Assembly: GCF_001941845.1 (NCBI RefSeq) | Contig: NZ_CP018870.1 | Coordinates: 5,090,001 to 5,154,000 of the forward strand | Source: Streptomyces sp. TN58 | GTDB lineage: Bacteria > Actinomycetota > Actinomycetes > Streptomycetales > Streptomycetaceae | Length of the DNA: 64,000 bases | Direction of reading: 5' to 3' | Shown: piece by piece, positions 1 through 11,058 of the stretch | How the letters are laid out: the number at the start of each line of letters is the position of its first letter | How positions within the stretch are numbered: the stretch's first letter is position 1 | Translations under genes and position numbers: made by a program | The notes under the pieces: generated by a model | Told to the model about the DNA's origin: nothing | The model's database searches: none | What the model saw: the letters and a program-made list of their open reading frames with translations, nothing else

Positions 1-95
1 CGCTGCTCCAGGCGTCGGGGCGCGTCGCGATCGCGGCCCTCTGCCTGGCGCTGGTCGCGACCTACCGCACGGACAAGTCCACCACCCTGCGGTAG
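1..95 (+). CDS. C-terminal end of a membrane protein (cut by window edge)
   Basis: The frame starting at base 3 is open to a TAG at 93-95 and encodes about 30 residues. They form one hydrophobic segment (VAIAALCLALVATY) followed by a short polar, basic tail ending STTLR. This is how the last membrane helix and cytoplasmic tail of a polytopic protein look. The polysaccharide genes that follow on the opposite strand suggest an O-antigen-ligase or acyltransferase type, but nothing in the visible piece identifies a family. Confidence 0.5.
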   Translation, partial: LLQASGRVAIAALCLALVATYRTDKSTTLR

Positions 96-153
96 CGCTC
101 CGCTGGGTTCAGCACGACCCGGGCCTCCTCCGCGCCTGGCCGCGGCACCGCTG

Positions 154-248
154 CTGGGGCTCCGCCCCAGACCCCGCGCCTCAAACGCCGGCGGGGCTGA
201 AACACAGCCCCGCCGGCGTTTGAGGACCGGGTCCGGGCGGAGCCCGGG
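154..248. repeat. Streptomyces-type intergenic palindrome, probable convergent terminator
   Basis: The core is a perfect 19-bp inverted repeat, 181-199 against 205-223, with a 5-nt AAACA loop and arms containing AAACGCCGGCGGGGCTG. It is flanked by two smaller hairpins, 154-170 (CTGGGGC/GCCCCAG) and about 228-248. It lies between converging genes, so it can stop transcription from both sides. Related sequence recurs at 37681-37905 and, more weakly, near 52250-52340. Confidence 0.75.
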
Positions 249-291
249 AAACGGAGAAAGGGCGGGGCGGGGAGAGGCTCCGCGCAGCGGC

Positions 292-1527
292 TCAGGCTGC
301 GGGCGAGGCGGCCCGCCGCGGCTCGTCGGCCCGCGCGGCATCGGGGGCCAGCCGGGCCACCCGGAGCCAGGCGGCCAGAGCCTTGAGCGCGGAGCCGGCC
401 GCGAGGCCCCACGCGGCGCCCGCCACCCCCCACACCGCGTACCCGCCCAGCAGCAGCCCCACCGACAGCAGCGAGAAGACGACCTGCAAGGACAGCGTGG
501 CCTTCGGAGCGAGCACCCGCAGGGTCAGCAGCGCACACGTCCCGAGCCCCATCACGGCGTACTGCGCCCCCGTCGCCGGGAGCAGCGCGGACGCCGCCGT
601 CCAGGTGTCGCCCAGCAGTTCGCGGCCCAGCCGGTCCGGCAGCAGGTACAGCGCCGTCGCCCATCCCGCGCCGACCGCGGCCAGCACCAGGCCCAGCGCC
701 GCCGTCACCCGCACGGTCGCCCGCTTGCCGCCGAGCCGTCCGAGCACCGGCGGCCCGAACGCGTTCGCCGAGTTGAACAGCACGTTCAGCGGCCCGAAGA
801 GGGTGGTCGCACCCCGCAGCGCGCCGACGGCCAGCGGCGTCGCGAAGACGCCGAGGCCCAGCACGGCGAGCTGGCTGGAGCCGTTGCCCACCGCGAACTC
901 GACCACGAACCGCTGCCCCAGGTGCCCGCGCCGCAGATACGGTCGCAGGTCGGCCCGGGAGCCGCGGACGTACGGCCGCAGCAGCCACAGGCCCACCGCC
1001 AGCGCGGGCAGCGCCGACAGCCCCCACACCAGCACCAGCCGCCCCGCCGACGCCCCTTCGGGCTGCAGGGCCAGCGCGGCGACCACGCACACCAGCCGCA
1101 GCGCGTCCGCCGCCAGTGCCCGCTCCGGGGCGCGCAGCGCCGAGAAGCAGTAGCGCAGCCCGTCCTGGAGGAGTACCAGCGGCAGGACGAGGCCCAAGGC
1201 GAGGAAGGCCCGTCCGGAGGCTCCGGGGAGTGCGAGGCCCACCACCGCGAGCAGCACGCCCACGGCGGCCGACGCCGCCGTCGTGAAGCCGGCGGCCGAG
1301 CGGCAGGCCGCACCCAGCCGGTCGCCCTTCTCCAGGACCAGGCTCTGGCCGACGTAGGCCATGTTCAGCCCGAGGAGCACGCTGAAGGCCACATACACCA
1401 TGGAGAAGTCGGCGAAGGCGGACGCCGAGGACAGCCGGGCGGCCAGCACCACCACCAGGATGTTGGTGGCGCTGGAGGCGGCCTGGTCCAGGACCGAGGC
1501 GACGGCGGCGAGGCCGCGTCGGCTCAT
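292..1527 (-). CDS. Polysaccharide flippase-like membrane protein (Wzx/MATE-like fold)
   Basis: The protein has 411 residues and is almost entirely hydrophobic helices separated by short Arg-rich loops, with about 12 possible membrane spans. It starts MSRRGLAAVASVLDQAASS, typical of the first amphipathic helix of Wzx-type lipid-linked oligosaccharide flippases. Such proteins move undecaprenyl-linked repeat units across the plasma membrane. Its ATG overlaps the stop of the upstream Wzz-like gene (ATGA at 1524-1527), so the two are translationally coupled, and the neighbouring glycosyltransferase fits an exported-glycan role. Family membership is inferred from topology and context because flippases share little sequence. 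An MFS or unrelated exporter is less likely. Confidence 0.72.
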   Translation of the reverse strand: MSRRGLAAVASVLDQAASSATNILVVVLAARLSSASAFADFSMVYVAFSVLLGLNMAYVGQSLVLEKGDRLGAACRSAAGFTTAASAAVGVLLAVVGLALPGASGRAFLALGLVLPLVLLQDGLRYCFSALRAPERALAADALRLVCVVAALALQPEGASAGRLVLVWGLSALPALAVGLWLLRPYVRGSRADLRPYLRRGHLGQRFVVEFAVGNGSSQLAVLGLGVFATPLAVGALRGATTLFGPLNVLFNSANAFGPPVLGRLGGKRATVRVTAALGLVLAAVGAGWATALYLLPDRLGRELLGDTWTAASALLPATGAQYAVMGLGTCALLTLRVLAPKATLSLQVVFSLLSVGLLLGGYAVWGVAGAAWGLAAGSALKALAAWLRVARLAPDAARADEPRRAASPAA

Positions 1528-3272
1528 CTGCGGCCCATGCGTACGGTGCGCAGCGCGACGGTGTCCGTGCCGTCACCCGGGATGTGCTGCTCGGGCTCGG
1601 CCACCTCGTAGGGGATCGGCTGGGGCTGCGGCGCGGCCTTCCCCGACTTCGCGGGGGCCGCCGGGCCGGCGGCGGCCGTGCCGCCCTTGTCCTTGCCCTT
1701 GCCGCGCTTCTCGCCGGGCAGCGGTGCGTGCAGCACCGCGCCGAGCACCGTGCCGCCGGCGCCGCTGATGAGTTCGCGGATCCGGATGAGGTCGGTGCGG
1801 TGGATGGCGCGCGGGTCGCAGACGACCAGGACGCCGTCGACGCGGTCGACGAGGGCGAGGGCGTCGGCGTAGGACAGCACGGGCGGTGCGAGTACGACGA
1901 CCGTGGAGTTGGGGGCGTCGGCCTCGGAGATCAGCCGGGTGGCGCGGGCGGAGGTCAGCGCGCGCGGCACGTTGCGCGCCCGGTCGCCCGGGATGAGGTC
2001 GAAGGTGCCGGACTCCCCGGCGTCCACGACGAGCTGGCGTCCGTCGGGCCACTCGGAGTCGGCGTGCCGGCCGGGCGCGGGCGCGCCGCCCTGGCTCCAG
2101 CGGGGCCGGCCGCCGGCGTCGGTCGGCAGCTGGCTGGCCAGCACCGGGGTGCGCAGGTCGGCCTCGATGAGGAGCACGTCCTTGCCGGTCTCCGCGAAGG
2201 AGGCGGCCATGTTCACGGCCACCGCGGCCGCGGTCTCGCTGCTGCCGCGCGGTGCGACGACGAGGAGGCGGCGCCGGTCGGCGAAGCGGGAGTCGTAGGC
2301 GAGACGGAAGGCCACCGAGCGGTACTCCTCGGCGAGCCTGGGGTCGGCCTCGCCGGCGGCGAGCAGCGGCCCGCCGCCCGTCCGGTCGCGCGGCAGGTAG
2401 CCCAGTACGGGAGCGCGCAGGGCCCGGGCCACGTCGCCCTCGGAGCGCGGCGCCGGGTCGAAGACCAGCCGGACCCAGGCGGCCAGCAGGCCGAGGGCGA
2501 GGCCCACGGCCGCGCCGAGCGCGAGGGACATCACGATGCCGGGGCCGTCGGTCGCGGTGGGTGCGGTCGCGGCGCTGGTGACCCGGCCCGGGGTCATGTC
2601 GAGCGCTTCCAGCTTGGTGATCTTGCTGTTGTAGCCGCCGACCTCGCTCTGCAGGTCGGTCTTGGCGGAGCTGGCCGCGTCGCGCCCGGCGCCGGCGGGC
2701 ATCCGGGCGATCTCCTTGGACAGCTCGTCGAGGTTCTTGGCGACCGGGTCGCGCTGCTCCTTGTAGCCCTTGACCATCTTGTCGCGGGTGGCGTCGAGGG
2801 ACTCCTGGCGCTTGAGCAGGTAGGCCTCGCTCATGGCGTTGGCGCGCTTGGCGGCCTCCTTGGCGGAGTCCGCGGTGTAGGTGAAGCGCAGCACCATGGT
2901 CTGCGGCGGGTTGGTCACCTGCAGACCGGAGCGCAGGGCCGCGAAGTCCTTGGCGGACACCCCGAGCTTCTTCGCCGCCTCGTTGGCGATGGAGGAGCTG
3001 AGCGCGACCTGGCGCTCGGAGCCGACGTTGATCGCCTTGTCCGGGGCGAGGCTCGGGTTGAAGGGGTCGTCGGTGGGCGCGCGCAGCACGACGTCGGCGG
3101 TGGCCACGTAGGTGTCGGCCGTGGATATGCCGAGGTAGACGCCGCCCAGCAGACCGACCGCGATGCCCCCGCCGATCAGCCTGCGGTAGCGCAGGAGCTG
3201 CCGGAACTGGTCCCTGAGAAGGTCGGGTTCGTCGTCGACCGGTGCCGCTGCCGGGCGGTTCGTCTCGATCAC
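1524..3272 (-). CDS. Wzz-like chain-length/copolymerase protein with degenerate BY-kinase domain
   Basis: The protein has 582 residues. The N-terminus holds a Wzz-type region: a first membrane helix near residues 34-52 (LIGGGIAVGLLGGVYLG), an extracytoplasmic coiled region with AKNLDELSKEIARM, and a second helix near 247-268 (GIVMSLALGAAVGLALG). A cytoplasmic ParA/BY-kinase-like domain follows. Its Walker A equivalent reads APRGSSETAAAVA with no GKS/T lysine, and Walker A' reads LLIEADLR instead of LLIDADLR. There is no C-terminal tyrosine cluster. It probably controls polymer length or export as a structural partner rather than as a tyrosine kinase. It sits in a three-gene unit with 4-bp ATGA overlaps on both sides. 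Confidence 0.85.
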   Translation of the reverse strand: MIETNRPAAAPVDDEPDLLRDQFRQLLRYRRLIGGGIAVGLLGGVYLGISTADTYVATADVVLRAPTDDPFNPSLAPDKAINVGSERQVALSSSIANEAAKKLGVSAKDFAALRSGLQVTNPPQTMVLRFTYTADSAKEAAKRANAMSEAYLLKRQESLDATRDKMVKGYKEQRDPVAKNLDELSKEIARMPAGAGRDAASSAKTDLQSEVGGYNSKITKLEALDMTPGRVTSAATAPTATDGPGIVMSLALGAAVGLALGLLAAWVRLVFDPAPRSEGDVARALRAPVLGYLPRDRTGGGPLLAAGEADPRLAEEYRSVAFRLAYDSRFADRRRLLVVAPRGSSETAAAVAVNMAASFAETGKDVLLIEADLRTPVLASQLPTDAGGRPRWSQGGAPAPGRHADSEWPDGRQLVVDAGESGTFDLIPGDRARNVPRALTSARATRLISEADAPNSTVVVLAPPVLSYADALALVDRVDGVLVVCDPRAIHRTDLIRIRELISGAGGTVLGAVLHAPLPGEKRGKGKDKGGTAAAGPAAPAKSGKAAPQPQPIPYEVAEPEQHIPGDGTDTVALRTVRMGRR

Positions 3273-4537
3273 GGCCGGGGTCCCCCAAGTGCTTCGTCTA
3301 TCAGTGCGTCGATGCGGGCCAGGCCCGCTTCGCGGCTCAGGTGGGCCGCCACGTGGCGGGGCCCGGCCGCTCCCAGTGCGTCCGCGCCCTCGGGGTCCTC
3401 CGCCAGGGCCCGTACGGCCTTCAGCAGGGCCTCGGGGTCCTCCGGCGGTACGAGCACCCCTGCGCCCGAGCGTTCCACCTCCTGGGCGGTCCCGCCCTCC
3501 GCCGCCACTGAGGCGACGACGGGCCGGCCGGTCTGGAAGTAGGAGGTGAGCTTCGACGGGACGCTCATGTCCAGCACGGCGGCGTGCTGTGTGACCGCGA
3601 GAACGTCCGCCGCGGCGAGGATATCCGGGAACTCGCCGTCAGCGGCAGGGGGGATGATGTCCAGATTCGGCACGTCCGCGGAGAGGTCGGCGAGCGCGGA
3701 GCGCTGACTGCCGTCGCCCATCAGGACGAAACGGACCCCGGGGTCCAGCCGTGCGGCGCCCACGAGGACTTCGAGGCCCTGCTTGAGGCCCATGTTCCCG
3801 GAGTGCAGGACGACGGTCTCGCCGGGGCCCCAGCCGAGGTGGCGGCGGGTCTCGCCGCGCGGCTTGGTGGGCTTGGGCACGTGCGACCAGTTGGGGACGA
3901 GGCGGATCCGGCCGGGGTCCACGCCCATGCCGACGACCCGCTCCACGAAGGTCTCGTGGATGACGCCGACGAGGGTGGCCCGCTTGAGTGCGTACGCCTC
4001 GGCGCGGCCGGCGAGCGCGGCCGCCTTGTCGCCGCCGCTGATCCCGCTCTGCGCGGCGGCGGCGCCCATGAGGTCCTGGACGACCGGGACGTAGGGGACC
4101 TTCCAGCGCGCCGCGAGCCGGGCGGCGAGCACTCCGCCGGCCAGGCTGGGCATCTGGGCGAGCACCGCGTCCGGTCTGGGCATCCGCGGCGGCGCCACGG
4201 CGCCGTGCAGCAGAATCGATCCTTCAAACAGGGCCCGCTTCAGGGCGGTCTGACGCGGCGGAACGGTGTGCGCGCGCCGGTGCACGGTGACTCCCGCGCG
4301 CTGTTCCGTGCGCCGGAGCGCCCCCTTGTACTCCGGTTCGAGCGACCACGCCGGGTAGTGCGGCATGCCGGCGAGGACGTGCGTCTCGTGGCCGAGATCC
4401 GCCCAGTGCTCCGCGATCTGCGTCGCGTACGGGCCGATACCCGCGTGCTCCGGAGCGTAATTGGTGGAAACCAGCAGCAAGCGCCGCTGACCGGATCTGG
4501 ACACCGAGCGTCCCCTCTTCCCCTGGATGATGCGCAC
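3269..4537 (-). CDS. Glycosyltransferase, GT4 family (WcaI/WbuB-like)
   Basis: The 422-residue cytosolic enzyme has a GT-B fold. The N-terminal domain has the STNYAPEHAGIGPYATQIAEHWADLGHETHVLAGMPHYP region (quoted only as a landmark near residues 24-60) typical of GT4 enzymes in colanic-acid-type clusters. The C-terminal domain carries HSGNMGLKQGLEVLV and the nucleotide-sugar region SVPSKLTSYFQTGRPVVAS near residues 325-345. It should transfer a sugar from a nucleotide donor to a lipid-linked acceptor. The gene is first in the minus-strand operon with the Wzz-like and flippase genes. Its promoter must lie in the 110-bp divergent gap shared with the cytidylyltransferase gene. The sugar specificity cannot be read from sequence. 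Confidence 0.9.
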   Translation of the reverse strand: MRIIQGKRGRSVSRSGQRRLLLVSTNYAPEHAGIGPYATQIAEHWADLGHETHVLAGMPHYPAWSLEPEYKGALRRTEQRAGVTVHRRAHTVPPRQTALKRALFEGSILLHGAVAPPRMPRPDAVLAQMPSLAGGVLAARLAARWKVPYVPVVQDLMGAAAAQSGISGGDKAAALAGRAEAYALKRATLVGVIHETFVERVVGMGVDPGRIRLVPNWSHVPKPTKPRGETRRHLGWGPGETVVLHSGNMGLKQGLEVLVGAARLDPGVRFVLMGDGSQRSALADLSADVPNLDIIPPAADGEFPDILAAADVLAVTQHAAVLDMSVPSKLTSYFQTGRPVVASVAAEGGTAQEVERSGAGVLVPPEDPEALLKAVRALAEDPEGADALGAAGPRHVAAHLSREAGLARIDALIDEALGGPRP

Positions 4538-4647
4538 GTCACCCTAGTTCGTTCACCCGCGTGTTGCGGAACGTGCACGCTATTGTCTGCTAATCCGCTG
4601 CACCGGGGGGTGTGGCCGCTGGGGACAAAGAGATGACGGAGCGGTAC

Positions 4648-5136
4648 ATGTCGGACATTGGTGCGCCTTCGCGTCGGCCGTATCGAGTCGGTTACGCGCC
4701 GGGAGCCTACGATCTGTTCCACATCGGGCATCTCAACATCCTTCGGCACGCCCGGAGCCGGTGCGACTACCTGGTGGCCGGGGTGGTCTCCGACGAGATG
4801 GCCGAACTCGCCAAGGGCCGCCGCCCGATGATCCCGCTCGTCGAGCGGCTGGAGATCGTGCGCAGCGTGAAGTACGTCGACGCCGCCTTCGTCGAGACGG
4901 TGCCCGACAAGGTGGAGACCTGGAAGCAGGTCCGCTTCGACGTCATCTTCAAGGGCGACGACTGGCGCGGGACCCCCAAGGGCGACAAGTTGGAGAAGGA
5001 CTTCGCCGCCCACGGCGTCGACGTCGTCTACTTCCCCTACACCGTCCACACCTCCAGCACCCAGCTGCGCCGGGCGCTGGACGCGCTCGCCGAACCGGCC
5101 GCGGCGCCGGGCCACGTCACCGGCGAACGGCGCTGA
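4648..5136 (+). CDS. TagD-like nucleotidyltransferase (glycerol-3-phosphate cytidylyltransferase family)
   Basis: The protein has 162 residues from the chosen ATG. The cytidylyltransferase signature is clear: GYAPGAYDLFHIGHLNIL with the HXGH motif, and near the end TVHTSSTQLRR, the ISSTxLR-type motif. The expected product is a CDP-activated polyol or similar alcohol for a phosphodiester polymer or lipid. ATG 4648 is preferred because GGAG lies 6 nt upstream. In-frame ATG 4633 and GTG 4612 are alternatives with poorer sites. The gene points away from the glycosyltransferase operon and runs into the CDP-alcohol phosphotransferase gene, overlapping its 3' end by 20 bp. The two enzymes would act in successive steps. 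Confidence 0.85.
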   Translation: MSDIGAPSRRPYRVGYAPGAYDLFHIGHLNILRHARSRCDYLVAGVVSDEMAELAKGRRPMIPLVERLEIVRSVKYVDAAFVETVPDKVETWKQVRFDVIFKGDDWRGTPKGDKLEKDFAAHGVDVVYFPYTVHTSSTQLRRALDALAEPAAAPGHVTGERR

Positions 5137-5839
5137 GCTCCCGGAACCACTTGGCGAGGAAGGCCAGCAGGAACAGCGCGGCGACCGCGCCCAGTCCGGC
5201 GTAGACCCAGGCGAACAGCCTCCCGCCGCCGAGCAGCAGGAACACCAGGCAGAACACCCCGTAGTCCACGGGGAGCAGCGCCACCGCGCGCAGCGTCGAC
5301 GGCGCGGCGGCGGGGCTGCCCGGGGCCGGCCTGGGCTTGAGCTTCTCGGTCAGCAGCCCGCCGAAGAAGGTGACGACCGCGGCGAACTGGAAGCCGAGCG
5401 GCACCAGCAGCCAGCCGTTGGCCGCCGTCCCGTACTCCTCGGGGAACCGGTAGAACGCGATCAGTACGCACGAGTGCAGGGCCGTCAGCTTGGCGGCGTC
5501 CACGACGTGGTCCAGCCACTCGCCGGCCGCGCTGCCGCCGCCGCGCAGGCGGGCCAGCTGCCCGTCGGCCGAGTCGAAGGCGAAACCGACGGCGAGCGCG
5601 GCCCACACGGCGATCCCCAGCGCCCAGGACGGCCCGGTCAGCGCCACCGCGGCCACCGCGGCGAAGCTGAAGACGGCACTGACCAGCGTCACCTGGTTCG
5701 GCGTGAGCCCGAGCGCGTACGAACCGGCCGCCAGGTAGCGCCCGGCGGGCCGGTTGACGAACCGGGAGTAGAGCGACACCCCCTTCGCCGACTTCTGCGC
5801 CCCGCGCAGTTCCTGCAGCGCGGTCCCGACTCTGCCCAT
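5117..5839 (-). CDS. CDP-alcohol phosphatidyltransferase family membrane enzyme
   Basis: The protein has 240 residues. It carries a complete CDP-OH-P signature DxxDGxxARx8Gx3Dx3D, read here as DSADGQLAR, eight residues, G, EWL, D, HVV, D, near residues 80-105. About six membrane helices surround it. This family joins a CDP-activated alcohol to a second alcohol with release of CMP, in lipid or phospho-polyol synthesis. The start at 5839 is backed by GGAGCTCCTGC directly upstream. The stop lies inside the 3' end of the convergent TagD-like gene, which could make the CDP substrate. Acceptor and product are unknown. The first Asp of the motif is essential in the family and is present. Confidence 0.85.
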   Translation of the reverse strand: MGRVGTALQELRGAQKSAKGVSLYSRFVNRPAGRYLAAGSYALGLTPNQVTLVSAVFSFAAVAAVALTGPSWALGIAVWAALAVGFAFDSADGQLARLRGGGSAAGEWLDHVVDAAKLTALHSCVLIAFYRFPEEYGTAANGWLLVPLGFQFAAVVTFFGGLLTEKLKPRPAPGSPAAAPSTLRAVALLPVDYGVFCLVFLLLGGGRLFAWVYAGLGAVAALFLLAFLAKWFRELSAVRR

Positions 5840-5873
5840 GCAGGAGCTCCCCTCAGCGACGATGTCGAACACA

Positions 5874-7076
5874 TCATCGCAGGACGGTTGAGCGAGTCGG
5901 TGCGGGATGTCTGCGGACGTCCGGAAGGAGCAGTACGGACAGATTCGCCGCCGCGCTGAGGACGGCCGCGACCAGCAGGGGAGCGGTGGCCCCGACGGCG
6001 GCGGCCAGCGGCGCGGCCACCGCCAGCCCAAGGGGCCGCGAGGCGAACGAGATGAGGGTGTCGAAGGAGCCGACCCGGCCCAGGGTCTCCAGCGGGATGC
6101 GGCGCTGCATCTCCGTCTCCCACAGCGGACTCAGCACCCCCAGGCCGAACATGGCGCAGCCGAACGCGGCGGCGGTGGCGGGCAGCGGCAGCCGCAGGGC
6201 GAAGGCGGTGAGGGGCAGGGCCTGGGCGGCCGCCCCGAAGGCCACCCCGAACAGCGGCCGGCGCAGCGGCAGCCGCCCCGCCGCCCATACGCCGGCGAGC
6301 ATGCCGACCGTGCCGGTCTGGGCGACCACCACCCAGGAGGCCTCGCCGCCCAGGCTCTCGGCGGCGATCACCGGTCCGAGGGTGAGGAGCAGACCGGCGG
6401 CCAGGTGCCAGACCCCGTGGGCCAGCACGTTGGCGAGGAACCACGGGTGGCGCCGGGTCTCGGCCCAGCCCGCGCGCAGTTCGGCTCCGAAGGCGGCGCG
6501 CGGCACGGTCCGCGGGACCGCCGCGGTACGCAGCCCGCCGAGGGTGAGCGCGGAGAGGACGAAGAGCGCCGCGGTCAGCAGGGAGGCCCAGCCCCCGCCG
6601 ACGGTCAGCGCCAGCGACCCGGCGGCGGCCGGGGCCGCGACGTTCGCGAGCCCGGTGGCCACCCCGAGCCGGGCGTTGACCCGCGTCCGACCCTCCTCGG
6701 GGACCGTGGCCGCGACGAGTGTGCGGACGGCGGGCGTGCCGAAGGCCACCGCGGCGCCCGTCACGGCCGCGAGCGCGGCCAGTTCGGGGACGCGGCCGTC
6801 GAGCCCCGTCAGGAGCAGGATCCCGATGGCGAGTTGGGCCGCCGCCCGGACCAGGTCGGCCACCAGCACCACCCGCCGGGCGGGGAACCGGTCGGCGGCC
6901 ACCCCGGCGACGGGCAGCAGGAGCAGCATCGGAAGCAGCTCACTGGCGAGTACGAGGCCCAGGTCTCCGGAGGAGCCGGCCCGCAGCAGCGCCAGGGTGA
7001 GGGTGGTCGGGACGAGGGCGGAGGCGAAGGCGGCACAGGTACGTCCGACGAGCAGCCGCCGTATCGGGGTGATCAC
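5874..7076 (-). CDS. MFS transporter (enterobactin-exporter-like/DUF894 type)
   Basis: The protein has 400 residues with about 12 hydrophobic helices. The GVAADRFPARRVVLVADLVRA segment, the classic MFS loop 2-3 motif (GxxxDRxxRR), is near residue 60. The GTG start at 7076 has GAGGAG 7 nt upstream; a longer reading would run into the glgX 3' end and lacks a better site. It probably exports a small molecule by proton antiport. It lies on the same strand as the CDP-alcohol gene, 34 bp upstream of that gene's start, so they may be cotranscribed. The substrate cannot be assigned. Confidence 0.85.
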   Translation of the reverse strand: MITPIRRLLVGRTCAAFASALVPTTLTLALLRAGSSGDLGLVLASELLPMLLLLPVAGVAADRFPARRVVLVADLVRAAAQLAIGILLLTGLDGRVPELAALAAVTGAAVAFGTPAVRTLVAATVPEEGRTRVNARLGVATGLANVAAPAAAGSLALTVGGGWASLLTAALFVLSALTLGGLRTAAVPRTVPRAAFGAELRAGWAETRRHPWFLANVLAHGVWHLAAGLLLTLGPVIAAESLGGEASWVVVAQTGTVGMLAGVWAAGRLPLRRPLFGVAFGAAAQALPLTAFALRLPLPATAAAFGCAMFGLGVLSPLWETEMQRRIPLETLGRVGSFDTLISFASRPLGLAVAAPLAAAVGATAPLLVAAVLSAAANLSVLLLPDVRRHPAPTRSTVLR

Positions 7077-7123
7077 GATCGGGCTCCTCGGTGACGACGG
7101 ACGTGCCGCGCTCGCCGTCCCCC

Positions 7124-9517
<2,394 letters not shown>

Positions 9518-9691
9518 TGCCCGCCTCCACGGCTCCTCGGTACCGGCGGGGGGAGGGGAGTGTGTGGCCCCGGCGTCCCGGCCCGGGCCCGCCCCCGTCT
9601 GGTCCTTCCCACTGTTCTGCCCGGACTGTTCTGCCCGGAACGTCGCCCGCCCTCACGTTTCCCCCGGAGGGCTCCGGTCGTTGGAGGGATC

Positions 9692-10921
9692 GTGACACTT
9701 CTGACAAGGCGGGCAGGGGCGGGCTTGGCCGCCGTGGCGGCGTGGGCGGGCCTGCTGGGCGGGCTGGCCGGCTGCACCGAGGACGGCAAGCCGCCCGTCG
9801 AGATCCAGCTCCCCGGCAGGGTCCGCTCGCCGGACGAGGCCATCCGCATCACCCCCGAAGACAACGCCAAGGACGTGCCCGCCGACGGCCGGCTGACGGT
9901 CACCGTGCCCGAGGGCCGGCTGGAGCGGGTCGTGGTGACCAAGGTGGAGGACGCCCAGCAGGAGGAGGTCCCCGGCGCCATCGCCGCCGACGGCCTCAGC
10001 TGGAGCCCCGCCCCGCAGGCCGGCCGGCTCGCCCTCGCGGCGAAGTACACCGTGGACGCGGTCGCCCGCGACGGGCACAACCGCCGCCAGGCCCGGCACA
10101 CCACCTTCACCACCTACGTTCCCGAGGAGCGGTTCATCGGCTACTTCAAACCGGAGAACCGCTCGACCGTCGGCACCGGCATGATCGTCTCCTTCAAGTT
10201 CAGCCGGGCCATCGAACGACGCGCCGACGTGGAGCGCGCCATCCGGATCTCCTCCGAGCCGGCCGTGGAGGTGGCCGGCCACTGGTTCGGCAAGGAACGC
10301 CTCGACTTCCGGCCCAAGCAGTACTGGAAACCGGGGACCAAGGTCACCGTGCGGATGGACCTGCGCGACGTGGAGGGCGCTCCCGGCTCGTACGGGATCC
10401 AGGCCAAGACCGTCACCTTCACCGTCGGGCGCTCCCAGATCTCCACGGTGGACGCCGCCGCCCACACCATGGAGGTCCGCCGGGACGGCGAGCTGCTGTC
10501 GACCGTGCCGATCAGCGCCGGCGCGCCCAAGACCACCACCTACAACGGGAAGATGGTGGTGATGGAGCTCTTCGACGTCACCCGGATGAACGGCCAGACC
10601 GTCGGGTTCGGCGGCGAGTACGACATCCCCGACGTCCCGCACGCCATGCGGCTCACCAACTCCGGGACCTTCCTGCACGGCAACTACTGGTCCAGCCCCG
10701 ACACCTTCGGCACCACCAACGTCAGCCACGGCTGCGTGGGCCTGCGCGACGACAAGGGCGGCGGCTCCGACACCCCGGCGGGCTGGTTCTTCGACCGGAC
10801 CCTCATCGGGGACGTGGTGGAGGTGGTGAACTCGCAGGACAAGACGGTCGCGGCCGACAACGGGCTGGGCGGCTGGAACATGTCCTGGGCTGACTGGGTG
10901 GCCGGCTCCGCCATCGCCTGA
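9692..10921 (+). CDS. L,D-transpeptidase lipoprotein (Ig-like plus YkuD), paralogue 1
   Basis: The protein has 409 residues. A signal peptide ends in the lipobox LAGC (Cys28), so it should be anchored outside the membrane. Two Ig-like/fibronectin-like segments follow (about 45-130 and 130-240), then a YkuD domain with His329 in HGNYW and the SHGC motif with catalytic Cys348. L,D-transpeptidases make 3-3 crosslinks in peptidoglycan or attach proteins to it. GTG 9692 has TTGGAGGG upstream. The gene at 15139 is a close paralogue with the same architecture (409 and 408 residues). It opens the five-gene surface cluster transcribed in the same direction. Upstream, 9518-9691 is the divergent gap with glgX. 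Confidence 0.93.
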   Translation: MTLLTRRAGAGLAAVAAWAGLLGGLAGCTEDGKPPVEIQLPGRVRSPDEAIRITPEDNAKDVPADGRLTVTVPEGRLERVVVTKVEDAQQEEVPGAIAADGLSWSPAPQAGRLALAAKYTVDAVARDGHNRRQARHTTFTTYVPEERFIGYFKPENRSTVGTGMIVSFKFSRAIERRADVERAIRISSEPAVEVAGHWFGKERLDFRPKQYWKPGTKVTVRMDLRDVEGAPGSYGIQAKTVTFTVGRSQISTVDAAAHTMEVRRDGELLSTVPISAGAPKTTTYNGKMVVMELFDVTRMNGQTVGFGGEYDIPDVPHAMRLTNSGTFLHGNYWSSPDTFGTTNVSHGCVGLRDDKGGGSDTPAGWFFDRTLIGDVVEVVNSQDKTVAADNGLGGWNMSWADWVAGSAIA

Positions 10922-11058
10922 ACGGCGCACCGCCCCCCGCACGAGTGACTTGTGTGATCGGAATGCCGTAGCGGAGAGTGTCCGCGCCCCGCGCCGCCGA
11001 CCCCTGCCCCCAGCCTGTCAGGGCACATGAGGGCGACAGGGGAAACGGACGGAGCACC

